DNA of 56,714 nucleotides. Source: Actinomycetota bacterium. Lineage in GTDB: Bacteria; Actinomycetota; Acidimicrobiia; IMCC26256; PALSA-610. The stretch spans positions 18,400 to 75,113 of the forward strand of contig PLBO01000070.1 in assembly GCA_003134555.1 (NCBI GenBank), read 5' to 3'. Positions 31,582-39,132 of this stretch are shown piece after piece. The stretch's first letter is position 1. Every line of letters begins with the position of its first letter. Below the pieces are notes generated by a model that saw only the letters and a list, made by a program, of their open reading frames with translations, was not told where the DNA came from and did no database searches. Position numbers and translations under genes: made by a program.

Positions 31582-32526
31582 TTACGCGGTCAGTTCCGTC
31601 CAAGTCAATCTCCGGCCAGCTATGCGGCGGAGCACGGTCTGGAAGCGTTCCAGATCGGTGAGGTCGCGCAGGTTGAACGCGAATACTCGCTCATCGACAT
31701 AGCGCCACAGGTGCGCCTCATCGACGGCGACGTAGGTGCCGTGAAGGCTTCGCTTCAGGAGCGCCCAGAAGTTCTCGATCCCGTTTGTGCTGACCCGCCC
31801 GCGGGCGTACTCGCCGATGTGATGGTCGACCGCCTGGTGCTTGTAGTCGCCGGTCAGCGCGCGGTAGCCGATCGCGGCGTCGGTGTAGACAGCGGCACCC
31901 GGCTCGACGTTGCGGACAACGTGCCCGCGCGGCGAGTTCCACTTCGTTTCGAGCATGACTTCCGCGACGACTTGCGAAGCCTGTTCCTCGGTGGTGCGTT
32001 GCAGTGAGCCGACCACCATCTTCTTGTCCGCGATCCCGCCCCGAACGGTGAGCTTGCGTGCTCGGTCACCCTTGCGGACGTTCTTCGCTGCCCCGCCGAT
32101 GTAGGTCTCGTCAACCTCGACTTCGCCGTCGAGCTTCTGGAATGTGCCCGTCCGCATCGCCAAACGGATGCGATGCAAAACGAACCACGCGGCCTTCTGG
32201 TTGATCCCCACCGCGCGGCCAAGCTCGTGCGACGAAACACCGTTCTTCGAATTGGCGATGAGCCAGATGGAACACAGCCACTTGTCGAGCGGGATCGCGG
32301 AGTCCTCGAAGATCGTCCCCTGCTTGACGCTGAATTGGCGATGACAGTCGCGGACCTTGCACTTCCAGAGCCCGCGCGAGGACAGCCAGTAGTGCTCTGT
32401 GCCTTCGCACGAGGGGCAGACCGGCCCATCCGGCCACCGAAGCTTCGCCACGAAGTCGATGCAGACCTGCGGGTCAGCAAAGTAGCGGGTTGCTTCGAGA
32501 AGGGTGCGGGGCAGGTTCTTACTCAC
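31582..32526 (-). CDS. IS1595-family transposase of element 3
   Basis: A 314-residue transposase with a zinc ribbon (CPSCEGTEHYW, then CKVRDCHRQF), a helix-turn-helix-like part (GVSSHELGRAVGINQKAAW) and the DDE core: VEVDETYIGG, YTDAAIGYRAL and GIENFWALLKRSLHG. GTG 32526 lies 6 nt after TACACT. The frame is complete. It is clearly distinct from the transposases of elements 1 and 2. Confidence 0.9.
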   Translation of the reverse strand: MSKNLPRTLLEATRYFADPQVCIDFVAKLRWPDGPVCPSCEGTEHYWLSSRGLWKCKVRDCHRQFSVKQGTIFEDSAIPLDKWLCSIWLIANSKNGVSSHELGRAVGINQKAAWFVLHRIRLAMRTGTFQKLDGEVEVDETYIGGAAKNVRKGDRARKLTVRGGIADKKMVVGSLQRTTEEQASQVVAEVMLETKWNSPRGHVVRNVEPGAAVYTDAAIGYRALTGDYKHQAVDHHIGEYARGRVSTNGIENFWALLKRSLHGTYVAVDEAHLWRYVDERVFAFNLRDLTDLERFQTVLRRIAGRRLTWTELTA

Positions 32527-32538
32527 GTGGTGAGTGTA
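32521..32538 (-). promoter_or_regulatory. -10 element and palindrome at the element 3 transposase start
   Basis: ACTCAC-GTG-GTGAGT (32521-32535) is a perfect inverted repeat centred next to the GTG start codon. TACACT (32533-32538) is 6 nt upstream of it. The layout suggests repressor binding over the start of a leaderless transcript. Confidence 0.5.
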
Positions 32539-32555
32539 CGACTCGGGTGTGACAG

Positions 32556-33341
32556 CTACGACGGGCGCAGATGCTCGATGCTCGATGCTCCGAGTACGTC
32601 CCCTTCGGTCAACTCACGCTGCGACTCGGAGCCGCCGTATAGGAGTCGAAGCACGACCTGCGCCGCGTCAAGCCACTCGCGCTGCCGCTGGGCGTCGAAG
32701 CTCCCAGCTTTGGGGTCCGGTAGCTCCTGCCAGAGCCCTACGAGCAATGGGTGGCGCACGGGAAGCGTTGACTCGCTCCGTGCAGGAGCCGGTCGAGTGT
32801 GAGGGGATTCGTCAGGTTCGACCGAGGCCACAGCGGGCATTGTAGGCCCTGGCTTCACCAAGCGTTCGCGTCCGTGACGGAAGAAGCCAGCTTGCTCGGC
32901 GGAGCGTTGCAGCGACTGCCGCGCCTTGGCAGAAACCTTCGGGCTTACCCCAAGCCGCCCCAGTTCGTGCTCAAATCCTTGGTCGTGGGGGAGATTACGC
33001 CCTTTGAACCGCTCGAATACGGCAGCGTAGAGTGGGACTGCGAGGAATGCTTCTACCTTGGCCGCGTCCTCTGTCTGCGGATCGAGAGCACGACTGCCCA
33101 GTTCCGTGAGCTGGACTTGACCGCCTCGAATCGTCTCTAGAAGGCCGAACGTGGCAGCGGTAGCGATCTTGTTACGGAAGGCTCCGCTGACGTTGTAGCC
33201 CATCGCGCCGGCCAGCTGGTCAAGCGAGCACTCGAACCCGAAATTGGCATGGATTACACGGGCCAATTCCAGAGCATCATCGAGATCCCCATAGGGAAAC
33301 CGAATCGAAGATCGTTCTCGTGTCTGCGTTGTTTCTGCCAT
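32556..33341 (-). CDS. Winged-helix-like protein of unknown function (element 3 passenger)
   Basis: The 261-residue protein has an N-terminal region of two helix-turn-helix-like units: DDALELARVIHANFGFECSL then AGAMGYNVSGAFRNKIATAA, GLLETIRGGQVQLTELG. A second helical part follows (PLYAAVFERFKGR), and the C-terminus is low-complexity then helical. Such proteins of actinobacterial mobile DNA have no assigned function that I can name. ATG 33341 lies 6 nt after TATTCT and about 50 bp inside the right end of the element. Confidence 0.65.
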   Translation of the reverse strand: MAETTQTRERSSIRFPYGDLDDALELARVIHANFGFECSLDQLAGAMGYNVSGAFRNKIATAATFGLLETIRGGQVQLTELGSRALDPQTEDAAKVEAFLAVPLYAAVFERFKGRNLPHDQGFEHELGRLGVSPKVSAKARQSLQRSAEQAGFFRHGRERLVKPGPTMPAVASVEPDESPHTRPAPARSESTLPVRHPLLVGLWQELPDPKAGSFDAQRQREWLDAAQVVLRLLYGGSESQRELTEGDVLGASSIEHLRPS

Positions 33342-33492
33342 ACCAAGAGAATACCAGAAGGCTAGGCAGAAACAATCGGAAACTAGGCCACTACCGGGCG
33401 GTCGCGCGGTGCGTGGTTGCGCTCGCGCGTCGGGAGCGCAGGCAGAACGGAGGGGCGGTCAGAAAAATTGTCTGCCTCGTATGCCGGTCCGC

Positions 33493-33521
33493 GTGACTCG
33501 CCCGATCGCGGCGGCTATGCT
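33493..33521 (+). promoter_or_regulatory. Promoter of the short leader ORF
   Basis: GTGACT (33493-33498), a 17-bp spacer and TATGCT (33516-33521) lie 5 nt before ATG 33527. Confidence 0.45.
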
Positions 33522-33526
33522 TGAAG

Positions 33527-33598
33527 ATGACGAAGCCCCACCGAAGTGGGGCCCGTCCCGAGTCTCTCCGAGAGGAGGTGGTGCCTATGAGGGTCTGA
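33527..33598 (+). CDS. 23-residue leader-type ORF
   Basis: The ORF reads MTKPHRSGARP...EEVVPMRV and stops at 33596-33598. It starts 5 nt after a TATGCT -10, so its transcript would be leaderless. Its codons coincide with a hairpin GCCCCAC-CGAA-GTGGGGC (33535-33552) and contain a strong internal Shine-Dalgarno GAGGAGG just before ATG AGG GTC TGA. Leader peptide, small protein or chance are all possible. Confidence 0.4.
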   Translation: MTKPHRSGARPESLREEVVPMRV

Positions 33599-33743
33599 CG
33601 CCGGTGGAACCGGCGCAATCGATGCCCTATCCGACTACCGGAGCGCCCTCACGGCCCAAACCGTGGGGGTGTTCCGCGTCGGAACACCATTGTACGTCCG
33701 ATCGGCACCCCTGGCGAGCTTCGAAGGGGTTGGTGAGCCAGGG
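33599..33743 (+). ncRNA. Highly structured stretch upstream of a hypothetical gene
   Basis: Consecutive hairpins occur: CGCCGGT/ACCGGCG (33599-33615), CCCTCACGG/CCGTGGGGG (33646-33669), GTGTTCC/GGAACAC (33669-33687), then a CCCTGGC (33709-33715) that can pair with GCCAGGG (33737-33743), while the overlapping ACCCCT (33707-33712) can pair with AGGGGT (33725-33730). These last two pairings exclude each other, as in switches or attenuators. The stretch 33396-33526 holds nothing else I can identify. No known riboswitch family fits. Confidence 0.35.
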
Positions 33744-33761
33744 CAGTCGGTACCTGGCCGG

Positions 33762-34436
33762 ATGGCAGCAGAAGCTCGCGACCGCGTATCCAATCTCGAG
33801 TTCTGGTCCGGGCGCACCCGCAACGGTGGGGCGGGCGAAGACCCGCAGCGCGGTCGTCGGGGGTTTCGGCGTCCGTCGTTTGGTCGCGCGGCGCGCACTC
33901 CGCGTAGTCGCGCGCGGCCGATGGCAGCCGCCGCGCTGCTAGCCGGTCTCGCGGCCGCGTGGCTCATGGCCGGTCACGGCTCGCGCCCGTCCGCCGCGAC
34001 GGATGCACCGCCCGCGGTAGCCGCTCCCTCGCTCGTCTCGTCGCCCACTGTCTCGACCGCGACGACGGTGCCTCTTTCCCGTGATTGTCGGGGGCTCTCG
34101 CCCACGCGACGCGACGTGCGCTGCGTCGTCGACGGGATCGACCTCGAGGTTCGGTTGTTCACGCCCGCTAGCGTCGCCGCGGCCTACCGGCGCGCGGCCG
34201 GCGCCGATGTCGCCGCTCGATCAGGCACACCGGCGTGCGCCCGCGGGGTCGCCGACGAGCGCGCCTGGTCGGCGCCGGCCTCGCCCGGTGCCGCGGTGGG
34301 GCGCTACCGATGCCGGTTCGAGCGCGGGCGCGCGGCGATGTGGTGGACGCGCGGCGACCGGCTTGTCCACGCGGTCGCGCGCGACGGCGACCTCGCCGGG
34401 TTGTTCTCGTGGTGGCGCGCCCACCCGTCGGAGTGA
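33762..34436 (+). CDS. Membrane-anchored protein of unknown function
   Basis: From ATG 33762 the product (224 residues) has a basic Arg-rich N-terminus, one membrane helix (about 66-86, MAAAALLAGLAAAWLMAG) and an extracytoplasmic part rich in Ser/Thr/Ala, ending with a compact domain: GRYRCRFERGRAAMWWTRGD, then LAGLFSWWRAHPSE. A C-terminal WT...WW ending recurs in Acidimicrobiia-like membrane proteins and kinases as I understand them, but the function is not recognised. The frame is open up to GTG 33663, but that would place the start in the structured stretch. Confidence 0.6.
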   Translation: MAAEARDRVSNLEFWSGRTRNGGAGEDPQRGRRGFRRPSFGRAARTPRSRARPMAAAALLAGLAAAWLMAGHGSRPSAATDAPPAVAAPSLVSSPTVSTATTVPLSRDCRGLSPTRRDVRCVVDGIDLEVRLFTPASVAAAYRRAAGADVAARSGTPACARGVADERAWSAPASPGAAVGRYRCRFERGRAAMWWTRGDRLVHAVARDGDLAGLFSWWRAHPSE

Positions 34437-34448
34437 GAGCTTGACGCC

Positions 34449-34973
34449 ATGCCCGACTCCGACGACGTTCCGGCCGACCACCCGTACGGCGGTTTCACGA
34501 GCGAGGTCATCGAGCTCCTCCGCACCGCGCACTCGTCGACCCCGTTGCACCAGCTCCTCGGGCTGCAGTTCGTCAGCGGCCCCGACCCGAGCGTCGTGAT
34601 CGTCGAGATGCCGGTCGCTGCGGGCGCGTTCAACGGGTCGGGCAACCTGCACGGCGGGGCGATCGCGAGCCTGGTCGACGTCGCCTCCGGCTCGGCCGCG
34701 GCACGGGCCGGAACCTTCCGGCCCGGCGAGAACACGCTGGTCACCGCCGACATGCACGTCCGCTACCTCGGCCGGCCGAAGGGCACGGTGGTGCGCGCCG
34801 AGGCCCGGGTCATGCGCGCCGGCCGCCAGCTCATCGTCGTCGAGTGCCGGGTGACCGACGACCTGGGCAACACCATCGCGTTCGCCGACTTCGCCGGGAT
34901 GATCGTCCCGCTGCGCCAACCCCTGCGGCCCGAGGGAGCCGCGGCCGGCGACGCGCACGTCCCCGATCTGTAA
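34449..34973 (+). CDS. PaaI-type hotdog thioesterase
   Basis: A 174-residue hotdog protein with the PaaI/YdiI signature FNGSGNLHGGAIASLVDVASG, where LHGG and the Asp of VDVA form the active region, and MHVRYLGRPKGTVVRAEA. It hydrolyses acyl-CoA thioesters, releasing CoA from dead-end products. It lies 12 bp after the preceding gene on the same strand. The specificity is unknown. Confidence 0.88.
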   Translation: MPDSDDVPADHPYGGFTSEVIELLRTAHSSTPLHQLLGLQFVSGPDPSVVIVEMPVAAGAFNGSGNLHGGAIASLVDVASGSAAARAGTFRPGENTLVTADMHVRYLGRPKGTVVRAEARVMRAGRQLIVVECRVTDDLGNTIAFADFAGMIVPLRQPLRPEGAAAGDAHVPDL

Positions 34974-35063
34974 GGCGGCTCGACCTCTCCGCGAGGATCC
35001 CTGACGGGACCACGAAAGGTTTGGTACGTTCGACCGCCATTTCAGAACAACCGGGAGCGTGCG

Positions 35064-35813
35064 ATGGAGATCTTCCACCGGATTGGCTTGTCCGAGGCCT
35101 TCCGCATTTCCCACGTCATCGTGGCGGTGATGTGGATGGGCCTGCTGTGGTACTTCAACTTCGTGCAGACTCCCGCCTTCGCGGAGATGGAAGCGAGCTC
35201 GCGCAACGACGCGTTCGACAAGCTCACGTGGCGCGCGCTCTGGTGGTTCCGTTGGTCCGCCGCGGCCACCGTCGTGTTCGGGCTGCTGATCATCGCGATC
35301 GCGCCGACCGGCACCTACAACAGTGACTTTTGGATCCACAGTTCCGCCGGTCCGACGCTGTTGGTCGGCATCCTGTTCGGTCTCGCGATGTTCCTCAACG
35401 TGTGGCTCGTCATCTGGCCGAACCAGCAGATCGTGATCGCGAACGCCCGCACGCTCAAGGCGGGTGGAGAAGCGAATCCGAATGCAGCCGCCGCGGCTCG
35501 CGCCGGCGCGATGGCCTCGCGGCAGAACACGATCTTCTCGTTACCGCTGTTGGTGTTCATGGTCGGCGCCGCGCACTTCTACGCGGCCGGCCCGATCTTC
35601 GGTGGCGGTCTCAGCTCCGGGAAGTGCATCGTCTACGTGCTGATCGGCATTGCGGTCATGGCCGTGCTCGAGCTGAATGCGCTGGGGATGATCAGCGGGC
35701 GCGGGAACACCGGCCTCAACATGATCTACGAGACCCACAAGAATGCGATGTACACGGGCATCGCCCTGATCGTCGCGTTCTACATCCTCGCCGAGATCCT
35801 GCTGAGGGTCTGA
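35064..35813 (+). CDS. Multi-pass membrane protein of the urate hydroxylase PuuD N-terminal type
   Basis: The 249-residue protein has about seven membrane helices. The first reads SHVIVAVMWMGLLWYFNFVQ, with the conserved His and WYFNF that define the PuuD/DUF989 membrane domain; a second conserved His occurs in AHFYAAGP. In PuuD this part is joined to a cytochrome c domain, which is absent here. Haem or quinone redox chemistry in the membrane is therefore likely but unproven. No purine genes lie nearby, so a role other than urate oxidation is possible. Confidence 0.72.
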   Translation: MEIFHRIGLSEAFRISHVIVAVMWMGLLWYFNFVQTPAFAEMEASSRNDAFDKLTWRALWWFRWSAAATVVFGLLIIAIAPTGTYNSDFWIHSSAGPTLLVGILFGLAMFLNVWLVIWPNQQIVIANARTLKAGGEANPNAAAAARAGAMASRQNTIFSLPLLVFMVGAAHFYAAGPIFGGGLSSGKCIVYVLIGIAVMAVLELNALGMISGRGNTGLNMIYETHKNAMYTGIALIVAFYILAEILLRV

Positions 35814-35831
35814 CCCGGCCGACCGTCCGCG

Positions 35832-36962
35832 CTACACGCCGAGGAGATCGGCAATGTGCGCGCGGTGAGTACCGCTCGACCCGAACAGGGGCTCCAGCGA
35901 TTTGACGCGCTTCACGTAGAGGTGCATGTCGTGCTCCCACGTGTAGCCGATCCCGCCGTGGATCTGGATGCCCTCCTTGGCCAGCAGGCGCTGGCAGTCG
36001 CCGGCCGCGACCTTCGCCACCGACGTCGCCGACGTGCGCCTCGGGTCGTCCTCGGCGATCGTGAGGGCGGCGAAGTAACCGGTGGCGCGCGCGCGTTCGA
36101 GCGACACGATCATGTCGGCGAACTTGTGCTTGATGGCCTGGAACGACCCGATCGGGACTCCGAACTGCTCGCGCTGCTTGGCGTACTCGAGCGTGACGTC
36201 GAAGATGGTCTGCGCGGCGCCGACGATCTCGAGGGCGGTCGCGACGGTGGCCTCCTCGATCGCGCGCCGCAGCGCGGCCGCGCTCGACGACCGACCGTCG
36301 CCGAGCACCCGGTCGCGCTCGACCCTCACGCCGTCGAGATCGACGTGCGCGAGGCGACGGCTGCCGTCGAGCGCGTGCACGCGTCTCGTTCGGGTCGCGG
36401 CGACCGGTACGACCAGTGCGTGGACACCGTCGTCGCCCGACGTGCCGGGCTCGCGGGCGACGACGACGAGCTCGTCGACCGCGTCGCCTTCGACGACGAA
36501 CCGCTTCTCGCCCGCCAGCACGGCATGGGCACCGTCGACGACAACCGTCGCGGTGACCGAGGCCGGGTCGAACGAGCCTCGCTCCTCTGCGATCGCGAGT
36601 GCACCGGAGCAGTTACCGGCGGCGACGGCACCGAGAAACCGGGTGCGCTGCTCGGCGGTTCCGGTCTCTCGCACCGCGGGGACGAACTGCGTCACGGTCG
36701 TGAGCAGCGGCCCGGGCGCGATCACCCGCCCGATCTCCTCGGCGAGGATGCCCGCTTCGATCATTCCGAGACCGATGCCGCCGTCGGATTCGGGGACGGT
36801 GAGGGCACACCAGCCCAACCCGGTCAGCGTCGTCCAGAGCGCGTCGAGCGGAACGTCGTCGTCGACGACCCGGCGTGCAAGTGCAACGGGACTTTCCTTG
36901 GCCAGCACCGCGCGCATCGAGTCGCGCAGCTCTTCTTGATCGGCGGTGAGTTCGAGCTCCAT
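35832..36962 (-). CDS. Acyl-CoA dehydrogenase (FadE-like)
   Basis: The 376-residue flavoprotein has the N-terminal helical pattern LELTADQEELRDSMRAVLA, VPESDGGIGLGMIEAGILAEEIGR, FAD/substrate strands in the middle and the C-terminal IQIHGGIGYTWEHDMHLYVKR. The catalytic Glu position near IHGGIGYTWEH is often absent in the alpha partner of heteromeric FadE pairs. Such short FadE proteins in actinobacteria frequently work as heterotetramers. It converges on the PuuD-like gene. Confidence 0.87.
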   Translation of the reverse strand: MELELTADQEELRDSMRAVLAKESPVALARRVVDDDVPLDALWTTLTGLGWCALTVPESDGGIGLGMIEAGILAEEIGRVIAPGPLLTTVTQFVPAVRETGTAEQRTRFLGAVAAGNCSGALAIAEERGSFDPASVTATVVVDGAHAVLAGEKRFVVEGDAVDELVVVAREPGTSGDDGVHALVVPVAATRTRRVHALDGSRRLAHVDLDGVRVERDRVLGDGRSSSAAALRRAIEEATVATALEIVGAAQTIFDVTLEYAKQREQFGVPIGSFQAIKHKFADMIVSLERARATGYFAALTIAEDDPRRTSATSVAKVAAGDCQRLLAKEGIQIHGGIGYTWEHDMHLYVKRVKSLEPLFGSSGTHRAHIADLLGV

Positions 36963-36992
36963 GGCCTCGTGACTGTGAGACGTCGAGTCGGG

Positions 36993-38465
36993 TCAGGTTA
37001 GGAGCTTGGCGATCTCCTCCACCAAAGCTCGCCGGTCGACCTTTTCGCCGACGGTCAACGGCAACGAGTCGACGACGTGCATGGCTTCGGGCAGCTTGTA
37101 GGTCGCGATGTGCGGGCCGGCGAAGTCGCGCAACTCGGCGAGCGACGGCGGGCGATCCCGGTCGCGCGGGACGACGGCCGCGACGCCGATCTCGCCCATG
37201 ACGTCGTCGGGTCGGGGCACCACCGCGATGGCGGCGACGTCGGGATGCGTCGACAGCACGCTCTCGATCTCGACCGGATACACGTTGTAACCGCCACGCA
37301 CGTACATCTCCTTGCTCCGGCCTACGAGTCGCAGCCGACCGCGATCGTCGACCCAACCGAGGTCGCCGGTGCGCACGAAGCCGTCGGCGGTGAAGGCCGC
37401 ACGCGTCTGCTCCGGATCCCGCCAGTAGCCGGACATGACGGCGGGGGAGCGCAGGCAGACCTCGCCGATGTCGTCGCCCGAGACGGGTTCGCCGTCGCCG
37501 TCTCGCAGTGACATGTCGACACTCGCGTGCGGTCGGCCGACACTGATGATCGCGTCCTCCTCCGGGTCGTCGAACGCGGTGCCGAGGCCAATGCCCGCTT
37601 CCGTGCACGAGTAGCGGGTGGCGAGTCGCGCGCCGAACCGCCGCCGCGCCTCCTCGGCGAGGCCGGGCGTGATCGGACCGCCACCCGCGATGATGTATTG
37701 CACCGTCGCCAGGTCGAAGTCGTCGAACGTGGGATCGCGCAGCATGAGCGCGAGTTGCGTCGGTACCCCCGCGACTGTCGTCATGCGTTCGCGCGCGAGG
37801 AGCTCGAGCGCGGGTCGGGCGTGCCAGCGCTCCATGATGAACGTGGTGCCGCCGCGCCGGAGATTGCCGGCGAGCTTGGTCATGAACCCGAGGTGCGCGA
37901 ACGAGGTGCCGCTGAAGGAACGGCCACCGCCGTCCCACGTGTCGCCGACGTCGGTCTGCGTGATGAACGCGAGCTGGCTGTTGCAGTAGAGCGCGCCCTT
38001 CGGGAGACCGGTAGTACCCGAGGTGAAGATGATGGCGACCGGGCGATCCGGATCGGGCGTCAACTCCGGGGGCGCCGCTCCCTGCACGCGCAGCCCCTGC
38101 AGCACGGTCTCGGCCGAGGAGCCCGGCGGTGCTTCCTCGGTCGTGACGACGACGCGCGGTTCAGCGACGGCGAGGATCGCTCCGCGTTCGCGTTCGGAGA
38201 GCCGGTCGTTCACGCCCGCGGTGATCGCACCGAGCTTCGCGATCGCGGCGTAGGTGAGGAGGTATTCGGGTCCGGCGGGCAATACCAATCCGACGACGTC
38301 GCCCGCGCGCACGCCCCGCGCCGCGAGCCCGACCGCGACCTCGTCGGAGAGCCGATCGACTTCGGTATACGACAGCGACCAGCCGAGCGGAGTGACGTAG
38401 GCGGTACGATCCGCGAAACGGCGGGCGGCTTCTGCGATCGTCCAGGGCAGCCCCGGGGGAGACAT
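36993..38465 (-). CDS. AMP-binding acyl-CoA ligase
   Basis: A 490-residue adenylating enzyme with FTSGTTGLPKG (about 147-157), YSCTEAGIGLG, DGFVRTGDLGWVDDRGRL and RSKEMYVRGGYN. ATG 38465 lies 6 nt after TACGCT, giving a leaderless mRNA. Its start codon overlaps the start of the divergent TetR gene by two bases within one CATG. It is the last of a ligase/dehydrogenase cluster with the acyl-CoA dehydrogenase downstream. Confidence 0.9.
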   Translation of the reverse strand: MSPPGLPWTIAEAARRFADRTAYVTPLGWSLSYTEVDRLSDEVAVGLAARGVRAGDVVGLVLPAGPEYLLTYAAIAKLGAITAGVNDRLSERERGAILAVAEPRVVVTTEEAPPGSSAETVLQGLRVQGAAPPELTPDPDRPVAIIFTSGTTGLPKGALYCNSQLAFITQTDVGDTWDGGGRSFSGTSFAHLGFMTKLAGNLRRGGTTFIMERWHARPALELLARERMTTVAGVPTQLALMLRDPTFDDFDLATVQYIIAGGGPITPGLAEEARRRFGARLATRYSCTEAGIGLGTAFDDPEEDAIISVGRPHASVDMSLRDGDGEPVSGDDIGEVCLRSPAVMSGYWRDPEQTRAAFTADGFVRTGDLGWVDDRGRLRLVGRSKEMYVRGGYNVYPVEIESVLSTHPDVAAIAVVPRPDDVMGEIGVAAVVPRDRDRPPSLAELRDFAGPHIATYKLPEAMHVVDSLPLTVGEKVDRRALVEEIAKLLT

Positions 38466-39132
38466 GGCCGAAGCGTACAAGTCGTCTCGACGAGCGACCG
38501 GTGGACGTGATGTCGCGGCGCCGGCGGGTACGCCGGCCGCCGCGAGAGAGCTGCGGGCCCAAGGTCGCAAGACAATGCGGAAGCTGCTCGACGCGGGGAT
38601 GCGAGTATTCGCCGAGCGCGGCTTCCACGCCGCCCGGGTCGACGACATCGTCCGCGCCGCGCGCACGTCGCACGGAACCTTCTACCTGTACTTCGCGAAC
38701 AAGGAAGAGCTGCTGCGCGCGCTCGCCATCCAATGCGCGCAGGAGATGGGCGCGCTGGCCGGTGGTCTCGGCGAGGTCTCGGGTGACGAGGCGGGCGCGG
38801 CCGAGCTGCGGCAGTTCCTCGAGACGTTCTTCTCGACCTACGCGCGGTTCGGGCCGGTTCTGCGCGCGTGGATGGAGGGCAACGTCGAAGATCGCGAGAC
38901 CAGCCGCCTGGGCGTGATCGCGTTCACCGACATCGCCACTGCGCTCGGTGCGCGCATGCGAGACGCCGGCGCGCGCGGCGATGCCGCTTCGGTGTCGGCA
39001 CTCATGGCGCTGCTGGAGCGGTTCGCGTACTTCCTGGTGTCGCGCCGGCTCGAGTTCGATTCCGACGCATTGTTCGACACCGTCACTCGGGTCGTGCACC
39101 GCGGCTTCTTCGGCGCGCCGCTCGCCGCCTAG
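38464..39132 (+). CDS. TetR family regulator divergent from an acyl-CoA ligase
   Basis: A 222-residue protein. The helix-turn-helix spans about residues 38-82: KTMRKLLDAGMRVFAERGF, ARVDDIVRAARTSHGTFYLYF and KEELLRALA. ATG 38464 is needed to keep the first helix, because the next in-frame start would cut it. GGGGGAG sits just upstream. It probably controls the ligase at 36993-38465; the effector would be an acyl-CoA or acid. Confidence 0.85.
   Translation: MAEAYKSSRRATGGRDVAAPAGTPAAARELRAQGRKTMRKLLDAGMRVFAERGFHAARVDDIVRAARTSHGTFYLYFANKEELLRALAIQCAQEMGALAGGLGEVSGDEAGAAELRQFLETFFSTYARFGPVLRAWMEGNVEDRETSRLGVIAFTDIATALGARMRDAGARGDAASVSALMALLERFAYFLVSRRLEFDSDALFDTVTRVVHRGFFGAPLAA

Larger units (their letters stand above)
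30701..33395. mobile_element. IS1595-family element 3 with passenger genes (limits approximate)
   Basis: A transposase at 31582-32526 is surrounded by passenger-like genes: two small ORFs, a multi-helix membrane protein and a winged-helix-like protein. The best ends are GGTAGCTTGGCC at 30701 and its inverted counterpart ending CTACC at 33395. The two ends share GGTAG, then GGCC, then CCGA(C/T)TG(C/T)TT, but with small gaps. No 8-bp duplication is found next to them, so the limits are uncertain and the element may be older or have lost an end. Confidence 0.55.

Noticed and set aside
30693-33403. An 8-bp duplication around element 3
   Set aside because: TTGCCAGC on the left and GGGCGGTC on the right do not match, and shifting the ends by a few bases did not help.
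33599-33743. Cyclic-di-AMP or cobalamin riboswitch
   Set aside because: None of the conserved sequence blocks of those classes could be recognised; only generic hairpins are visible.
33740-33790. Possible SRP RNA because of CCGGATGGCAGCAG
   Set aside because: The conserved GGAA-type tetraloop and flanking helix are absent.
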